NCBI RefSeq assembly: GCF_000014565.1
Contig: NC_008268.1
Location: forward strand, 310,001-374,000
Origin: Rhodococcus jostii RHA1
GTDB lineage: Bacteria > Actinomycetota > Actinomycetes > Mycobacteriales > Mycobacteriaceae
Length of the DNA stretch: 64,000 nucleotides
Direction of reading: 5' to 3'
The translations under genes were made by a program, and so were the position numbers. The notes beneath the pieces were generated by a model. It was not told the origin of the DNA. It made no database searches and saw only the letters and a list, made by a program, of their open reading frames with translations. Shown here piece after piece: positions 9,662 to 18,536 of the stretch (position 1 is the stretch's first letter; each line of letters opens with the position of its first letter).

Positions 9662-12505
9662 TCACCGAGTCGGCGCCGGGGCGGGCGGTCGCGGAAAGTA
9701 GTGCTCGAGGAGTTTCTTGACCACGGGGCCCGCCGTCGCCGACCCGAAGCCACCACCGCGGATCAGCACCGACACCTGGATCTGGGGGGCGTCGAAAGGC
9801 GCGACCGCGGAGAACCAGGCATTCAGTCCTTCTCCGGGCGCCGACGGGTCCTCCGCCGTGCCGGTCTTCGCGCCGGCCGGTACCGGGAGGTCCGCGAGTT
9901 GCCCGGCGGTCCCCGCCGACGCGGACGCCCGCATGCCTGCCCGGACGGGACCGAGCAAGTCCGCGAAGGGCAGACGCTGCGGCTCCGCTGTCGGGATGGG
10001 GGTCAGTTCCGACCCGTACGCCGCGGCGAGCTGAGGCGTCACCATCGCGCCGGTGGCGATCCCCGACGTCCAGCGCGCCACCTGTATCGGGGTCGCGCTG
10101 ACGGTGCCCTGTCCGATACCCATCAACAGCGTCGACCCGGGATACCAGGTGGCCCCGATGCTTCCGACGTTCTCCGGGGTGCCGAGGAACCCCTCGGCCT
10201 CGCCCGGCAGGTCGATCCCGGACCGCCTGCCGACGCCGAGTTGGCCCGCGACGTCCGCCATCCTCTCCGGACCCAGGAGTTCACCGAGCTTGTAGAAGTA
10301 GACGTTGTCGGACCACTGAATCGCCTGCAGCAGATTGTGCGGGCCCATCGGTTGCCAATTCCGGAAGGTGTGGCCGCCGTAGGTGTAGGCGGCGCCGGTG
10401 TCGATCACCGCGTCCGGCGACAGCACCGGGTATCGGGTATTCGCCGCCGCGACGACGATCTTGAAGGTGGAGCCCGGGGGGACGGCGGTCTGGGTGGCAT
10501 TGTTGAGCAACGGGCTCGGCCCCGGGGTCTGACTCTGCGCCGCGAGGGCGACGAGGTCGGCCGGAGGTCCGTAGACGTTGTTGTCGGCCCCCGGGACACT
10601 GGCGAGGGCCAGCACGGCTCCGTTCCGCGCGTCCATCACGACTGCGGCACCGAGGTCGCCCTTGCTGGTGCGCATCGCCTCCACGAGTGCGTCGGTGGCC
10701 AGGTTCTGCACTTCGATGTCGAGGTGCAGGCGCAGATCGTGGCCCCGTACCGGGTCCACCCGTTCGCCGGCGGCCACCGGATGCCCGGACGGATCGACAT
10801 ACATGCACTGTTTGCCGTCGCTGCCGCGGAGCAGAGCGTCGTACTGCTTCTCGAGTCCCGCCTTGCCGACGCGTGACCCGAGCGCGAGATGCGGCCAGCG
10901 TTCCATGTCGTCGGCGTCGGCGACCCCGACGTGTCCGAGGACGGAGGCGAGAACGGCACCGTACGGGTACTGCCTGCGGCCGGTAGGCACCACGAGGACA
11001 CCGGGAAGTCGCGCGTCCACGATGCGCCGCGCCTGGTCGGGCGCGACTCGGCCGACTTCCACCTGCGACTCGCCTTCGCCACCGGCATCAATCAGGTCCG
11101 CGACCTCGTCGGGAGACCGGGCGAGCACCGCGGCCAACCGGTTCCGGGCGTCGTCGTCGTGCTCGTCGAACATCCGGGCGACCACCGCAACGGCGTACTC
11201 GGCCACGTTCACCGCCAGGGGAACACCGTTGCGGTCGAGGATCAGTCCGCGCTCTGCGGGCAGGCGGATGCACCGCATCATCTGCTGGTCGCTCATCGCC
11301 CGGAATTCCGCACCCCGGTCGTGTTGCAACTGCCAGGCGAACACCGACATCGCGACGAGTGCCGCGGTCATCGTCAGGGTGCCCGCCGACATTCCGCGCG
11401 GGCGGCGCCGCCGTCGGGGATCCGGGGTCCACAGCGGTCGCGCGACGCCGTCTCGGCGCACCGCGAGCACCAGTCCGATGGCGACGAAACCGACGATGGC
11501 GGCGGTGCCCCCGTAGCTGAAGAGGGGAATCGGCATGCCGGTATGGGGCAGCAGCGACAGACTCTGACCGATCGACACCAGCGCGTGGATGCCGAACAAC
11601 GCGCCGATCCCGGCCGCGACGAGTGCGGCCTCGCGAGTGCGCGCCGTGCGCGCGGAGAGTGCAGCCCGCCACACGATGACCGAAGTTGCCACCACGACAG
11701 CCAGGCCGGCGATCAAACCCCACCCGTACACCAGGCTGGCGAACGCGAGATCGTGCTCCGATTCGGGAAGATACTCGGCCCGCACCGCGTACATCGGGTC
11801 GCGCGCCAGCCCCCACAGGCCACCGCTGCCGATCGCGATGTTCGCTTGCAGCTCGGCCCATCCCGCGCCGGCAGGGTCGGCGTTGCTCGACAGGAACACG
11901 TGGACCCGTTCGAGCTGGTAGGGGCGGAGAAAGAGCACGGCCAGCGGAAGCGACGCGAGACCCAGCACGAACAGCGGAACCAGAGGCAGAAGCGGGACTC
12001 GGGCGAGGATGAGCATGAATCCCGCCGTCGCGACGAGCACGACGGCAGTCGACAGGTCGGGTTGGAGTGCGACGAGTGCAATGGGTACGCCCACGATCGC
12101 CAAGGTCGCGACGAATCGTGCCAGCGTGAACCCACCGGCGAGCATGCTCGCGGGCACGAGAACCAGGGCGAGCTTGGCCAGCTCGGACGGCTGGACGGTG
12201 AATACGCCGAAGTCCAGCCAGCGTTGAGCACCCTTGGTCGCGACCCCCGCGAACGGTACGACCGCCAGCAACACGGTCGCCACGGTGAACACTGCCCAGC
12301 CGAAGGCGCGGAGATCACTCATCCGCAGGCGGGACACCACATACATGATGCCCAGACCGGCAACGGCGAAGAGCGTGTGGCGAACAGCGTCTGCCGTCTT
12401 CCCTGTCGAGAGCAAATTCAGAAGGCCGAGCACGACGAGAACGATCGCCGCACCGACGATCCACGGGTCGGATTCGTGCTTGTCGTCGTGCTTGTCGTCG
12501 TGCAT
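9662..12505 (-). CDS. SEDS (RodA/FtsW) glycosyltransferase fused to class B penicillin-binding protein
   Basis: A single 947-residue chain joins two partners that are usually separate proteins. Residues about 14-350 are a SEDS polymerase: about ten membrane helices, WLDFGVFTVQPSELAKLALV at 96-115, the catalytic-type aspartate D252 in PESEHDLAF, and PLFSYGGTA at 327-335. After an Arg-rich linker and a further helix (about 373-393) comes a class B PBP: dimerisation segment PAERGLILDRNG (416-427) and transpeptidase motifs S679-T-F-K682, SDN (732-734) and KTG (880-882). All motifs needed for glycan polymerisation and cross-linking are present. Start ATG 12505 lies 20 bases after the upstream one-TM protein gene, suggesting an operon. 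Confidence 0.93.
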   Translation of the reverse strand: MHDDKHDDKHESDPWIVGAAIVLVVLGLLNLLSTGKTADAVRHTLFAVAGLGIMYVVSRLRMSDLRAFGWAVFTVATVLLAVVPFAGVATKGAQRWLDFGVFTVQPSELAKLALVLVPASMLAGGFTLARFVATLAIVGVPIALVALQPDLSTAVVLVATAGFMLILARVPLLPLVPLFVLGLASLPLAVLFLRPYQLERVHVFLSSNADPAGAGWAELQANIAIGSGGLWGLARDPMYAVRAEYLPESEHDLAFASLVYGWGLIAGLAVVVATSVIVWRAALSARTARTREAALVAAGIGALFGIHALVSIGQSLSLLPHTGMPIPLFSYGGTAAIVGFVAIGLVLAVRRDGVARPLWTPDPRRRRRPRGMSAGTLTMTAALVAMSVFAWQLQHDRGAEFRAMSDQQMMRCIRLPAERGLILDRNGVPLAVNVAEYAVAVVARMFDEHDDDARNRLAAVLARSPDEVADLIDAGGEGESQVEVGRVAPDQARRIVDARLPGVLVVPTGRRQYPYGAVLASVLGHVGVADADDMERWPHLALGSRVGKAGLEKQYDALLRGSDGKQCMYVDPSGHPVAAGERVDPVRGHDLRLHLDIEVQNLATDALVEAMRTSKGDLGAAVVMDARNGAVLALASVPGADNNVYGPPADLVALAAQSQTPGPSPLLNNATQTAVPPGSTFKIVVAAANTRYPVLSPDAVIDTGAAYTYGGHTFRNWQPMGPHNLLQAIQWSDNVYFYKLGELLGPERMADVAGQLGVGRRSGIDLPGEAEGFLGTPENVGSIGATWYPGSTLLMGIGQGTVSATPIQVARWTSGIATGAMVTPQLAAAYGSELTPIPTAEPQRLPFADLLGPVRAGMRASASAGTAGQLADLPVPAGAKTGTAEDPSAPGEGLNAWFSAVAPFDAPQIQVSVLIRGGGFGSATAGPVVKKLLEHYFPRPPAPAPTR

Positions 12506-12525
12506 CCCACCCCTCCCCCCGCCGC

Positions 12526-13758
12526 TCAGCAGCGAGCGTTTTCGGCAGGCACCAGCAGCGGCTCGGACGCGGCCGTCGCCGGGGCGCTGGTGACGGCCGC
12601 GACGGCGAGTGCGGCGCCCGGCGGCAGATCGGTCCGGACGATGCCGTAAACCTGTTGTGACCCTGGCTGAACGGGCAGCGTCACGTCACTGGTGGGCCGC
12701 ACCTCGCCGGAGCAGCGGTCGTACACGTTCACCCGCCAGGTCACGGCGCCGACAGCTGCTGCCGGATCGAGGCGAATGTCGACTCGGATCGCGCACGCCT
12801 GCCCGGGCAGGCACTCCCCGTTGGCGCGCGTGACCGTGACGAGGGTGATCGGCCCCGCACTGCCGGGGGCACCGATGTCGACGGGCGGCGGCGGCCGGCC
12901 GACATCGATCGTCGCCGACGGTGGCTGGTCAGCCTGGGGTTCCGGTGGAGGCGGCGATACGGGCCGAATCTGATTCTGCTCCGAGGGATTCACGGGATTC
13001 AGGACGGCGTCCCATCCCCGGCGCAGCTCCGACCACACCCGGGGAGCCATCCACGCTGCAGCGACGAGTATCAGGATCGCGATCAGGCCGAGTGCTCCCT
13101 GCCGCCGCGACGGCCGTCTCCTTTTGCGATGCCACGGATTCCGGACCGGCGGAAACCAGCCTGACGGTGCGAGGGTGGAACCGGCCGCCACATATGGCCA
13201 GTCCCGGACGTCCGTCCGCTCCCCCACCACCTCGGTGTCAGGACGCGGCCGTCCCGTGGTGGCCGCGACGAGCCCGGCAAGTTGGCAGCGTTTCCTTCTC
13301 TCCTCGGCTGGGTCGACATCGGGTGCGATCGCCTGACGAACCCGGTGCACCAACGCATCCAGATCTGTTGTTTCGGCGAGCGATTCGTGCAACCGGTCGG
13401 CCAGGGCCGAACCGCGACAGTTCGTCGCAATGCTTCGGAGAAGTTCGACCACCGCCTCGTTCATGTCTCGCCGGGACGCACTGCCCGCGCACTCGATCGT
13501 GAGATGACCGGCATCGGACACCGTCACGTTCCGGAGGCGGAATGGGTAGGGCCCCTCGCCGCGCGCCAGTTCGAGCTCATGGAGCGCATCCGCGACGAGT
13601 AGTGCGGCCTGCTCTGGTGTCAACGCCGCCACCGCCAGGAGTCTTCCGACTGCGACACCGCGGACACGTGCATCGTGATCGATGTGTTCGGGCGGGTCGG
13701 ATCGGGCATCGGCGGGTTCGGTTCTCCTCGCAAGGAGCCCTGTCACTGCTTCGATCAT
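12526..13758 (-). CDS. Single-pass membrane protein of unknown function
   Basis: The 410-residue protein has a soluble N-terminal half (about 1-205), a basic stretch (HRKRRRPSRRQ), one membrane helix near 221-239, a proline-rich linker (PVSPPPPEPQADQPPS) and a C-terminal extracytoplasmic domain. That domain contains CLPGQAC and a further cysteine pair, which could form disulfides. I do not recognise either domain. It is upstream of, and on the same strand as, the SEDS-PBP fusion with a 20-bp gap. A partner or regulator role in envelope synthesis is a reasonable guess from position only. Confidence 0.7.
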   Translation of the reverse strand: MIEAVTGLLARRTEPADARSDPPEHIDHDARVRGVAVGRLLAVAALTPEQAALLVADALHELELARGEGPYPFRLRNVTVSDAGHLTIECAGSASRRDMNEAVVELLRSIATNCRGSALADRLHESLAETTDLDALVHRVRQAIAPDVDPAEERRKRCQLAGLVAATTGRPRPDTEVVGERTDVRDWPYVAAGSTLAPSGWFPPVRNPWHRKRRRPSRRQGALGLIAILILVAAAWMAPRVWSELRRGWDAVLNPVNPSEQNQIRPVSPPPPEPQADQPPSATIDVGRPPPPVDIGAPGSAGPITLVTVTRANGECLPGQACAIRVDIRLDPAAAVGAVTWRVNVYDRCSGEVRPTSDVTLPVQPGSQQVYGIVRTDLPPGAALAVAAVTSAPATAASEPLLVPAENARC

Positions 13759-13972
13759 CGCGCACCCCGACGCTATGCCTCCCGCACGGTCAGGACGCGA
13801 CCGGAGCGGGCGGCGGCGGACCTTGAGTTGGGCTTACTCGCTGCCGAAATCCATTACGCCTGCGTGATTCCATTTAACTCCGCGGCGTGCTCCGGCGTCC
13901 GAGAAATCGCTTCGTCCGCTTCGACACAATTCGGTGTCGTCGGTCCGGACAGCTGGGTCGCACCGCTGTCTG

Positions 13973-15502
13973 TCAGCTCCCACTCGGCGGTGACCCGAAC
14001 GCGTGCATCACGACCGCACCCCAGTCCCGCCACATCGGGCACGGTGGAGGATCCCGGTGGTCCAGGAACCGGATCACCTCGTCCTCGAAGGCAGCCGAGG
14101 TGGGCAGCGACGAGTGTGCGGCGCGGACCGGGCAGCCATTGCGTTCGACGTCGAGCCGCCAGCCGTGCGGCATCAGGGGAAGATCGGCAGCCGAGGTGAT
14201 ACTCAGAACACGCACCTCCCCGGGCAGCGGCTCGCCGAGAATGGCCTGTGCGCTGCCCGCGGTGCCGAGCAGTTGCCGCGCCGCGGGCGTGTCGGGGTCG
14301 AAGTGGAAGAAGACGACGTCGGTCACCGGCGCCGCCCACCGCAACAGGTCGCCGAACACCCTGCCCCGTCGATCGCCATCCGGGGGTGGAAAGCCGAGCG
14401 GGGTCTCCGGAAAGACGCCCACCAGCACCAGCACATCGACCCGCGCCCGCCCGGTGGCAACCGCGTCCCACGCAATCCACGCGGCGTGGGAATGTGCGGC
14501 AACGGTCAACGGCCGCTGCAGGTTCGCGGTCTGTTCGGCAAACAACGCGACCTGTTCCTCGACGGGGCGCTGGGTGTCGGCAGATTCGTACGGGGCACCC
14601 GATCTGATCGGACACGTCGAGTCACGCTGCGGCTGCCCGTCGCCGGGGCCGGCGTAGGAGAAGTAGTACACCTGATCGCATTCGTAACCCAGCCGGTGCA
14701 CGTCGGCCCGGGGGATGCTCCCCTGCCCCGAACGCGAATTGATTCCGGACATGAGGAACAGCGAACCGGCCTGCCGGGGCGCGGGTTCCGGATCGTCATA
14801 TCCTCGTGTCCGAACAAAGATCACCGACGCCGCCGTCACCACGACGAGCACGGCAGCAAGCGCCGCGACGGGCCGGGTAACCGGTTCACGGTCCATCGCC
14901 CACACCGTCAGTCCCGTCGCCGCAGCCGAGACCGGCAAGAGCAGCACGGTGAGGGCCGGGGCCCGGTCGGCCAGAACGCCGAGCCCGAGGACCGCCGCGC
15001 AGTACGGCACCATCACCTCGATCCGCAGGCCGCGGCGCCACCCCCGCGCCATCGCCCCGCGCACGGTGACCCCGCCCTGCCACGGGACCGGGCCGAGGAT
15101 CACGACCAGCAGTCCGACCAGCGCCACCGCCGGCCAGAACGCCCGCGAGTACAGCGCCGCGTAGGCGGTCGCGTCACCGAGCGTCGCAAGAAGGACCGGG
15201 CCGAACGCCGCCGCGTAGAACATCGCGGCGAAGCGGAGGCGTCGGGCATCGAGTCCACCGAGAAGCCAGGCCATCAGCATGACCCGCACGGCCGACACCA
15301 CGGAGAGCAGCACCAGGAACTGCGGCCACGAGGCGGTACGCACCAGCAGAAGTCGCAGGTCCGCGAACTGATCCAGCGGCGGCAGCGCGACCAGGTGCAG
15401 CAGTCCCGGCCAGACGGGAACCATCCCGCTCGCCGCGAGCACGACGACGAACACCGCGACGGCCGCCAACGGCAACCACCGCGTCCAGTTCGTCGACGTC
15501 AT
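13973..15502 (-). CDS. Polytopic membrane protein with C-terminal hydrolase-like domain
   Basis: From ATG 15502 the 509-residue protein has about seven or eight membrane segments in its first 240 residues and then a soluble extracytoplasmic domain. That domain reads like an alpha/beta-hydrolase: a beta strand (LFLMSGINSRSGQGS), YYFSYAGPG, and a nucleophile-elbow-like AAHSHAAWIAWD in which the usual G-x-S-x-G is A-H-S-H-A. Whether it is catalytic is uncertain. I do not recognise the family. A longer frame to 15628 exists but the membrane protein begins naturally at MTSTNW. It is divergent from the DUF1931 gene. Confidence 0.72.
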   Translation of the reverse strand: MTSTNWTRWLPLAAVAVFVVVLAASGMVPVWPGLLHLVALPPLDQFADLRLLLVRTASWPQFLVLLSVVSAVRVMLMAWLLGGLDARRLRFAAMFYAAAFGPVLLATLGDATAYAALYSRAFWPAVALVGLLVVILGPVPWQGGVTVRGAMARGWRRGLRIEVMVPYCAAVLGLGVLADRAPALTVLLLPVSAAATGLTVWAMDREPVTRPVAALAAVLVVVTAASVIFVRTRGYDDPEPAPRQAGSLFLMSGINSRSGQGSIPRADVHRLGYECDQVYYFSYAGPGDGQPQRDSTCPIRSGAPYESADTQRPVEEQVALFAEQTANLQRPLTVAAHSHAAWIAWDAVATGRARVDVLVLVGVFPETPLGFPPPDGDRRGRVFGDLLRWAAPVTDVVFFHFDPDTPAARQLLGTAGSAQAILGEPLPGEVRVLSITSAADLPLMPHGWRLDVERNGCPVRAAHSSLPTSAAFEDEVIRFLDHRDPPPCPMWRDWGAVVMHAFGSPPSGS

Positions 15503-15702
15503 ACCTTTCGCTGTACTCGCTGGTCGTGGTCCTGCACAACCCATGCGCCGCCCTCGCAGGACAGGTTCCCTCCACTGGGCCCGGACTGGGAAGCACTCGC
15601 AGCGGACGCAGGACGTCGTGCCGGACAACGGGATTCCGGACCGAGCATCCTTTGCGCGCGGTTCGTCGGATGTGTGACCGCATCACGGAGGATGATCACC
15701 TC

Positions 15703-16185
15703 ATGGAACGTGCGGAGGCCGGAAGCCGTGGGACGCTCATGACGTTCGACCAGTTCGCGGACATCTTCCGGGACGTCGCCAGTCTCGGCGTCGTCCGGGA
15801 GGACTTTCACCGATTCGACGACGTCGTCACCGCGAAACTCTACGACCTGCTCCTCGTCGCGCAGGAGAGCGCGGCCGCCCAGCACCGGCACATCGTCGAA
15901 CCCACCGACCTGCCGATCACCCGAGGCTTGCAGGAGAATATCGGATTGTTCCGCGAGCTCGGACCCGGCCTCCGGGTAGATCCGATCGTCGAACGACTGG
16001 CCGACTACCCGCCCCTCGACGGCATCCTCGCAACCGAAACCCGATCGGGGCTCGCCGACATCACCGGCGGACTCAGCGTCGCCCTCGCGCGCACCTTCCG
16101 CGTCGTCTACCCCGAGTTGAGGACCGTGCGGGCACGGACCACGCACTGGTCGGTGATCAGTACCCTCGTCGACCTCTACCTCTGA
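15703..16185 (+). CDS. DUF1931 family protein (double histone fold)
   Basis: The protein (160 residues from ATG 15703, or 148 from ATG 15739) matches DUF1931 along its length: RFDDVVTAKLYDLLLVAQES, VEPTDLPITRGLQENI, PPLDGILATETRSGLADI, TGGLSVALARTFRVV. Family members fold as two histone folds in tandem in one chain. DNA binding has been suggested but the cellular role is not established. ATG 15703 has GGAGG about 11 bases upstream, ATG 15739 starts exactly at the conserved domain, and either is possible. Confidence 0.88.
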   Translation: MERAEAGSRGTLMTFDQFADIFRDVASLGVVREDFHRFDDVVTAKLYDLLLVAQESAAAQHRHIVEPTDLPITRGLQENIGLFRELGPGLRVDPIVERLADYPPLDGILATETRSGLADITGGLSVALARTFRVVYPELRTVRARTTHWSVISTLVDLYL

Positions 16186-16373
16186 CGTCGCCGACCGCGG
16201 CAGACCACTGTTCTTTCGTGACTTCGGAACACCCCCCGGGGTGCAAACATCCACCCCTGGATGGACGGCCGACCACCCCTTCAGGGGGCGGTGCCGGACC
16301 CCCCTTCCGGCGAAGACTGGTGTTCGTCCACAAGGGACACGGAAATTCACACACCACACTCAGGAGAAACGCA

Positions 16374-16796
16374 ATGAACTCGACGAAGACACGCATCGCC
16401 GCAGCAGCCGCAACGGGCGCCGCCCTCGGACTGGGAATGTTCATGGCCCAGAGCGCCACTGCTGCCGCCGCACCCGCCCAGTCGACGTTCCCGCAAGTCG
16501 TCTCCCCCGAATCCGGACTCTCCCCGTACAAGGTCGAGGTCAGGGACCGAATCGGCTGCGCAAACGCGTGGCCCATGGTCGCCTGCGACGCCCCCGACGA
16601 AGACGTGCCCCCGCAGGTGACCCTCGTCGAGCCCGGCACCACGCTGGTCGAGCCCGGCGGCACAACTCTTTACGGCCCCGCCGCCGCGACCGTTGACTCC
16701 CAGCAGGGTGCCACCATCCACCAGGTCTACTACCCCCTCGAGCCCGACGACGGGGTGATCTCCCACTCGCTCGATCCCGACATGCCCTGGATGTGA
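16374..16796 (+). CDS. Small exported protein
   Basis: A 140-residue protein with a clear Sec signal peptide (MNSTKTRIAAAAATGAALGL, cleavage probable after ATAAAA near residue 33). The mature part is short, acidic and Pro/Val-rich, has two cysteines (RIGCANAW, VACDAP) that could pair, and a small repeat (LVEPGTT/LVEPGGTT). AGGAG stands seven bases before ATG 16374, so the start is secure. The family is not recognised. The 188 bases upstream are GC-rich and full of short C/G palindromes, probably the end of the DUF1931 transcript. Confidence 0.75.
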   Translation: MNSTKTRIAAAAATGAALGLGMFMAQSATAAAAPAQSTFPQVVSPESGLSPYKVEVRDRIGCANAWPMVACDAPDEDVPPQVTLVEPGTTLVEPGGTTLYGPAAATVDSQQGATIHQVYYPLEPDDGVISHSLDPDMPWM

Positions 16797-16842
16797 CACA
16801 CGGTCGACACCGACTCACTCTGGATCGACAGCACTCTCTTGC

Positions 16843-16871
16843 GGCCGCCGGGGCCATTCACCTCGGCGGCC
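16843..16871 (+). terminator. Hairpin after the exported-protein gene
   Basis: GGCCGCCG (16843-16850) and CGGCGGCC (16864-16871) form a perfect 8-bp GC stem with a 13-nt loop, 47 bases after the exported-protein stop and before the permease leader. It may end the upstream transcript. No T tract follows. Confidence 0.5.
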
Positions 16872-16959
16872 GAGACGTGTGCGCTGACGCGCCCCGTGCG
16901 CATCTCGGAGTATTTAGAGAGACGAACCATCGATGACATCCGTATCCGCGAGGAGGAGG

Positions 16960-17007
16960 ATGAAACAGACCAGTCTCGTCCTGATCGCGGAACGGGTCTC
17001 GCTGTGA
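16960..17007 (+). CDS. Putative 15-residue leader peptide of the APC permease gene
   Basis: ATG 16960 is preceded immediately by GAGGAGGAGG (16950-16959), a strong Shine-Dalgarno-like run, although a spacing close to zero means part of the run must act from further upstream. The frame encodes MKQTSLVLIAERVSL and stops at TGA 17005-17007. An in-frame ATG at 16933 would extend it to 24 residues. The TGA overlaps a GTG (17004-17006) that lies in the permease frame, so ribosomes ending here could re-initiate. No terminator/antiterminator pair is obvious, so this remains a candidate. Confidence 0.35.
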   Translation: MKQTSLVLIAERVSL

Positions 17008-17066
17008 CGGGTCTCTATCGCGATTCACTACCCCGCAAGTTCCCGATCGAACGTGAGGCGGCCCAG

Positions 17067-18536
17067 ATGACGGCAGAAGACGTGGTGGGCGCGCAGATCG
17101 CCGATCAAGAATGTCAGGACTGCGGTTACAAACCGGAGCTGAAGCGAACGCTGGGCTCCTTTCAGGTGTTCGCGGTCTCGTTCGCGTTCATCTCGGTGGC
17201 GGTCGGGATCTTCGGCACCTACGATGACGTACTCCGAGACGCCGGACCGGTGGGGATCTGGCTCTGGGTGATCGTGGCGTTGGGGCAGACCCTGGTGGCG
17301 CTGGTGATCGCCCAATTCGCGGCCCGCATCCCACTCAGTGGCTCCTCCTATCAATGGGCCTCGCGGCTGGCCAACCCGAAGATCGGCTGGTTGTTCGGTT
17401 GGCTCACCTTCTGCTACCTGGCACTCGGCGTGGTGACGGTCGACAACGCGATGGCAAGCTCCGCGCTCATGCCGCTGTTCGGCATGCAGCCCGACGAGAA
17501 CACGGCGCGCGTGATCACGCTCGTGGTGGTGCTTGTTCAGGCGGTGCTCGTCGTGTTCTCCACGCGCCTCGTCGGGCTGATCACGTCGGGCGCGGTCGGG
17601 CTCGAACTGGTGATCGTGGTGGTGCTGGCGATCGGGCTCTTCGCCGCCGTGGCGATCTCGGGCGAGGGCTCGGTCGGCAACCTGACCTCGCGCGGTATCA
17701 CCGAAGGCGCCCCCAATTACTTCGCCGTCGGCGGCGGGTTGATGGCTGCGATGATCATGGGGCTCGCCACGCTCGTCGGCTTCGACTCCGCGGCGAATAT
17801 GGCTGAGGAGGCCAAGGATCCGTTTCGCAGCGTCCCGCGCGCGATCGTGGGATCGGTCGTCGCGGCGGCTGTGCTGGGACTGGTGTTCCTGATCGCGCTC
17901 ACGATTGCGATCAAAGATATCCCCCGGGTGAGCGCCAGTGACACCCCGGTGGCGGCGATCCTGCGCGATCAGCTGGGTCCGGTGATGGAGAGGACCCTCC
18001 TGGTCGCGATCGCGTTCGCATTCTTCGGCGCCGGGATGGTGACCCTCGCCACCTGCTCGCGGATGGTGTTCGCGATGTCGCGCGACGCGCGTTTCCCTGC
18101 CTACCGGTTGATGCGCCGGGTCAACCCGCGCACGCAGACACCCATTCCGGCGACCATCATGATCGTCGTCGTCGGGGTCGTCCTTATGGCCGTGCTGCCC
18201 GGTGGCGCACTGCTGGAGTTGCTCACGGTGGGGACGGTCATCTCGGCGGTCCTCTACGGCGCGATAATCCTCCTCTATCTTGCGGTGCGGAGGCGACTGG
18301 ATCGTAAGGAGGGCGCGTTCGATCTCGGGCGCTTCGAGCTGCCGGTCGCGATCGGTGCGCTGCTGTGGTCGGCGGTCGTGCTGTTCGTGATCGTGTCGCC
18401 CTCGAGTGCACTGACCTCGATCCTGATTGCGGTCGGGTTGCTCCTCGCGGGCGGGTTGTACTTCGCGTACCTGTTGATTTTCAAACGCGAGGTACTGGAC
18501 ACCGAGCCGGGAGACGCCGATGTCTTCTCGCACTGA
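17067..18536 (+). CDS. APC-superfamily amino acid/amine permease
   Basis: From ATG 17067 the 489-residue protein has about twelve membrane segments and the APC-family opening QDCGYKPELKRTLGSFQVFA. SGSSYQWA and TLVGFDSAANMAEEAKDP are the TM3 and TM6/7 consensus regions of amino acid/polyamine permeases, and GAGMVTLATCSRMVFAMSRD is typical of TM8-9. GAGG stands eight bases before ATG 17067. An in-frame GTG at 17004 overlaps the leader-peptide stop and would add 21 residues. The substrate cannot be read from sequence. The downstream flavin oxidase overlaps its 3' end by 17 bases, suggesting import and oxidation of the same compound (inference). Confidence 0.9.
   Translation: MTAEDVVGAQIADQECQDCGYKPELKRTLGSFQVFAVSFAFISVAVGIFGTYDDVLRDAGPVGIWLWVIVALGQTLVALVIAQFAARIPLSGSSYQWASRLANPKIGWLFGWLTFCYLALGVVTVDNAMASSALMPLFGMQPDENTARVITLVVVLVQAVLVVFSTRLVGLITSGAVGLELVIVVVLAIGLFAAVAISGEGSVGNLTSRGITEGAPNYFAVGGGLMAAMIMGLATLVGFDSAANMAEEAKDPFRSVPRAIVGSVVAAAVLGLVFLIALTIAIKDIPRVSASDTPVAAILRDQLGPVMERTLLVAIAFAFFGAGMVTLATCSRMVFAMSRDARFPAYRLMRRVNPRTQTPIPATIMIVVVGVVLMAVLPGGALLELLTVGTVISAVLYGAIILLYLAVRRRLDRKEGAFDLGRFELPVAIGALLWSAVVLFVIVSPSSALTSILIAVGLLLAGGLYFAYLLIFKREVLDTEPGDADVFSH

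Noticed and set aside
10889..12649. Very long plus-strand open frame (586 codons) opposite the SEDS-PBP gene
   Set aside because: It is the antisense shadow of a high-GC gene. The product is His/Arg/Gln/Gly-rich low-complexity sequence with no domain, whereas the minus strand encodes an intact SEDS-PBP protein.
14003..15742. Plus-strand open frame of 579 codons opposite the membrane/hydrolase-like protein
   Set aside because: Antisense artefact of a GC-rich gene. No start with ribosome site and no protein-like pattern.
16186..16373. Riboswitch in the C/G-rich region before the exported-protein gene
   Set aside because: Several short C4-G4 pairings exist but no recognisable aptamer core. The following gene is not a typical riboswitch target.
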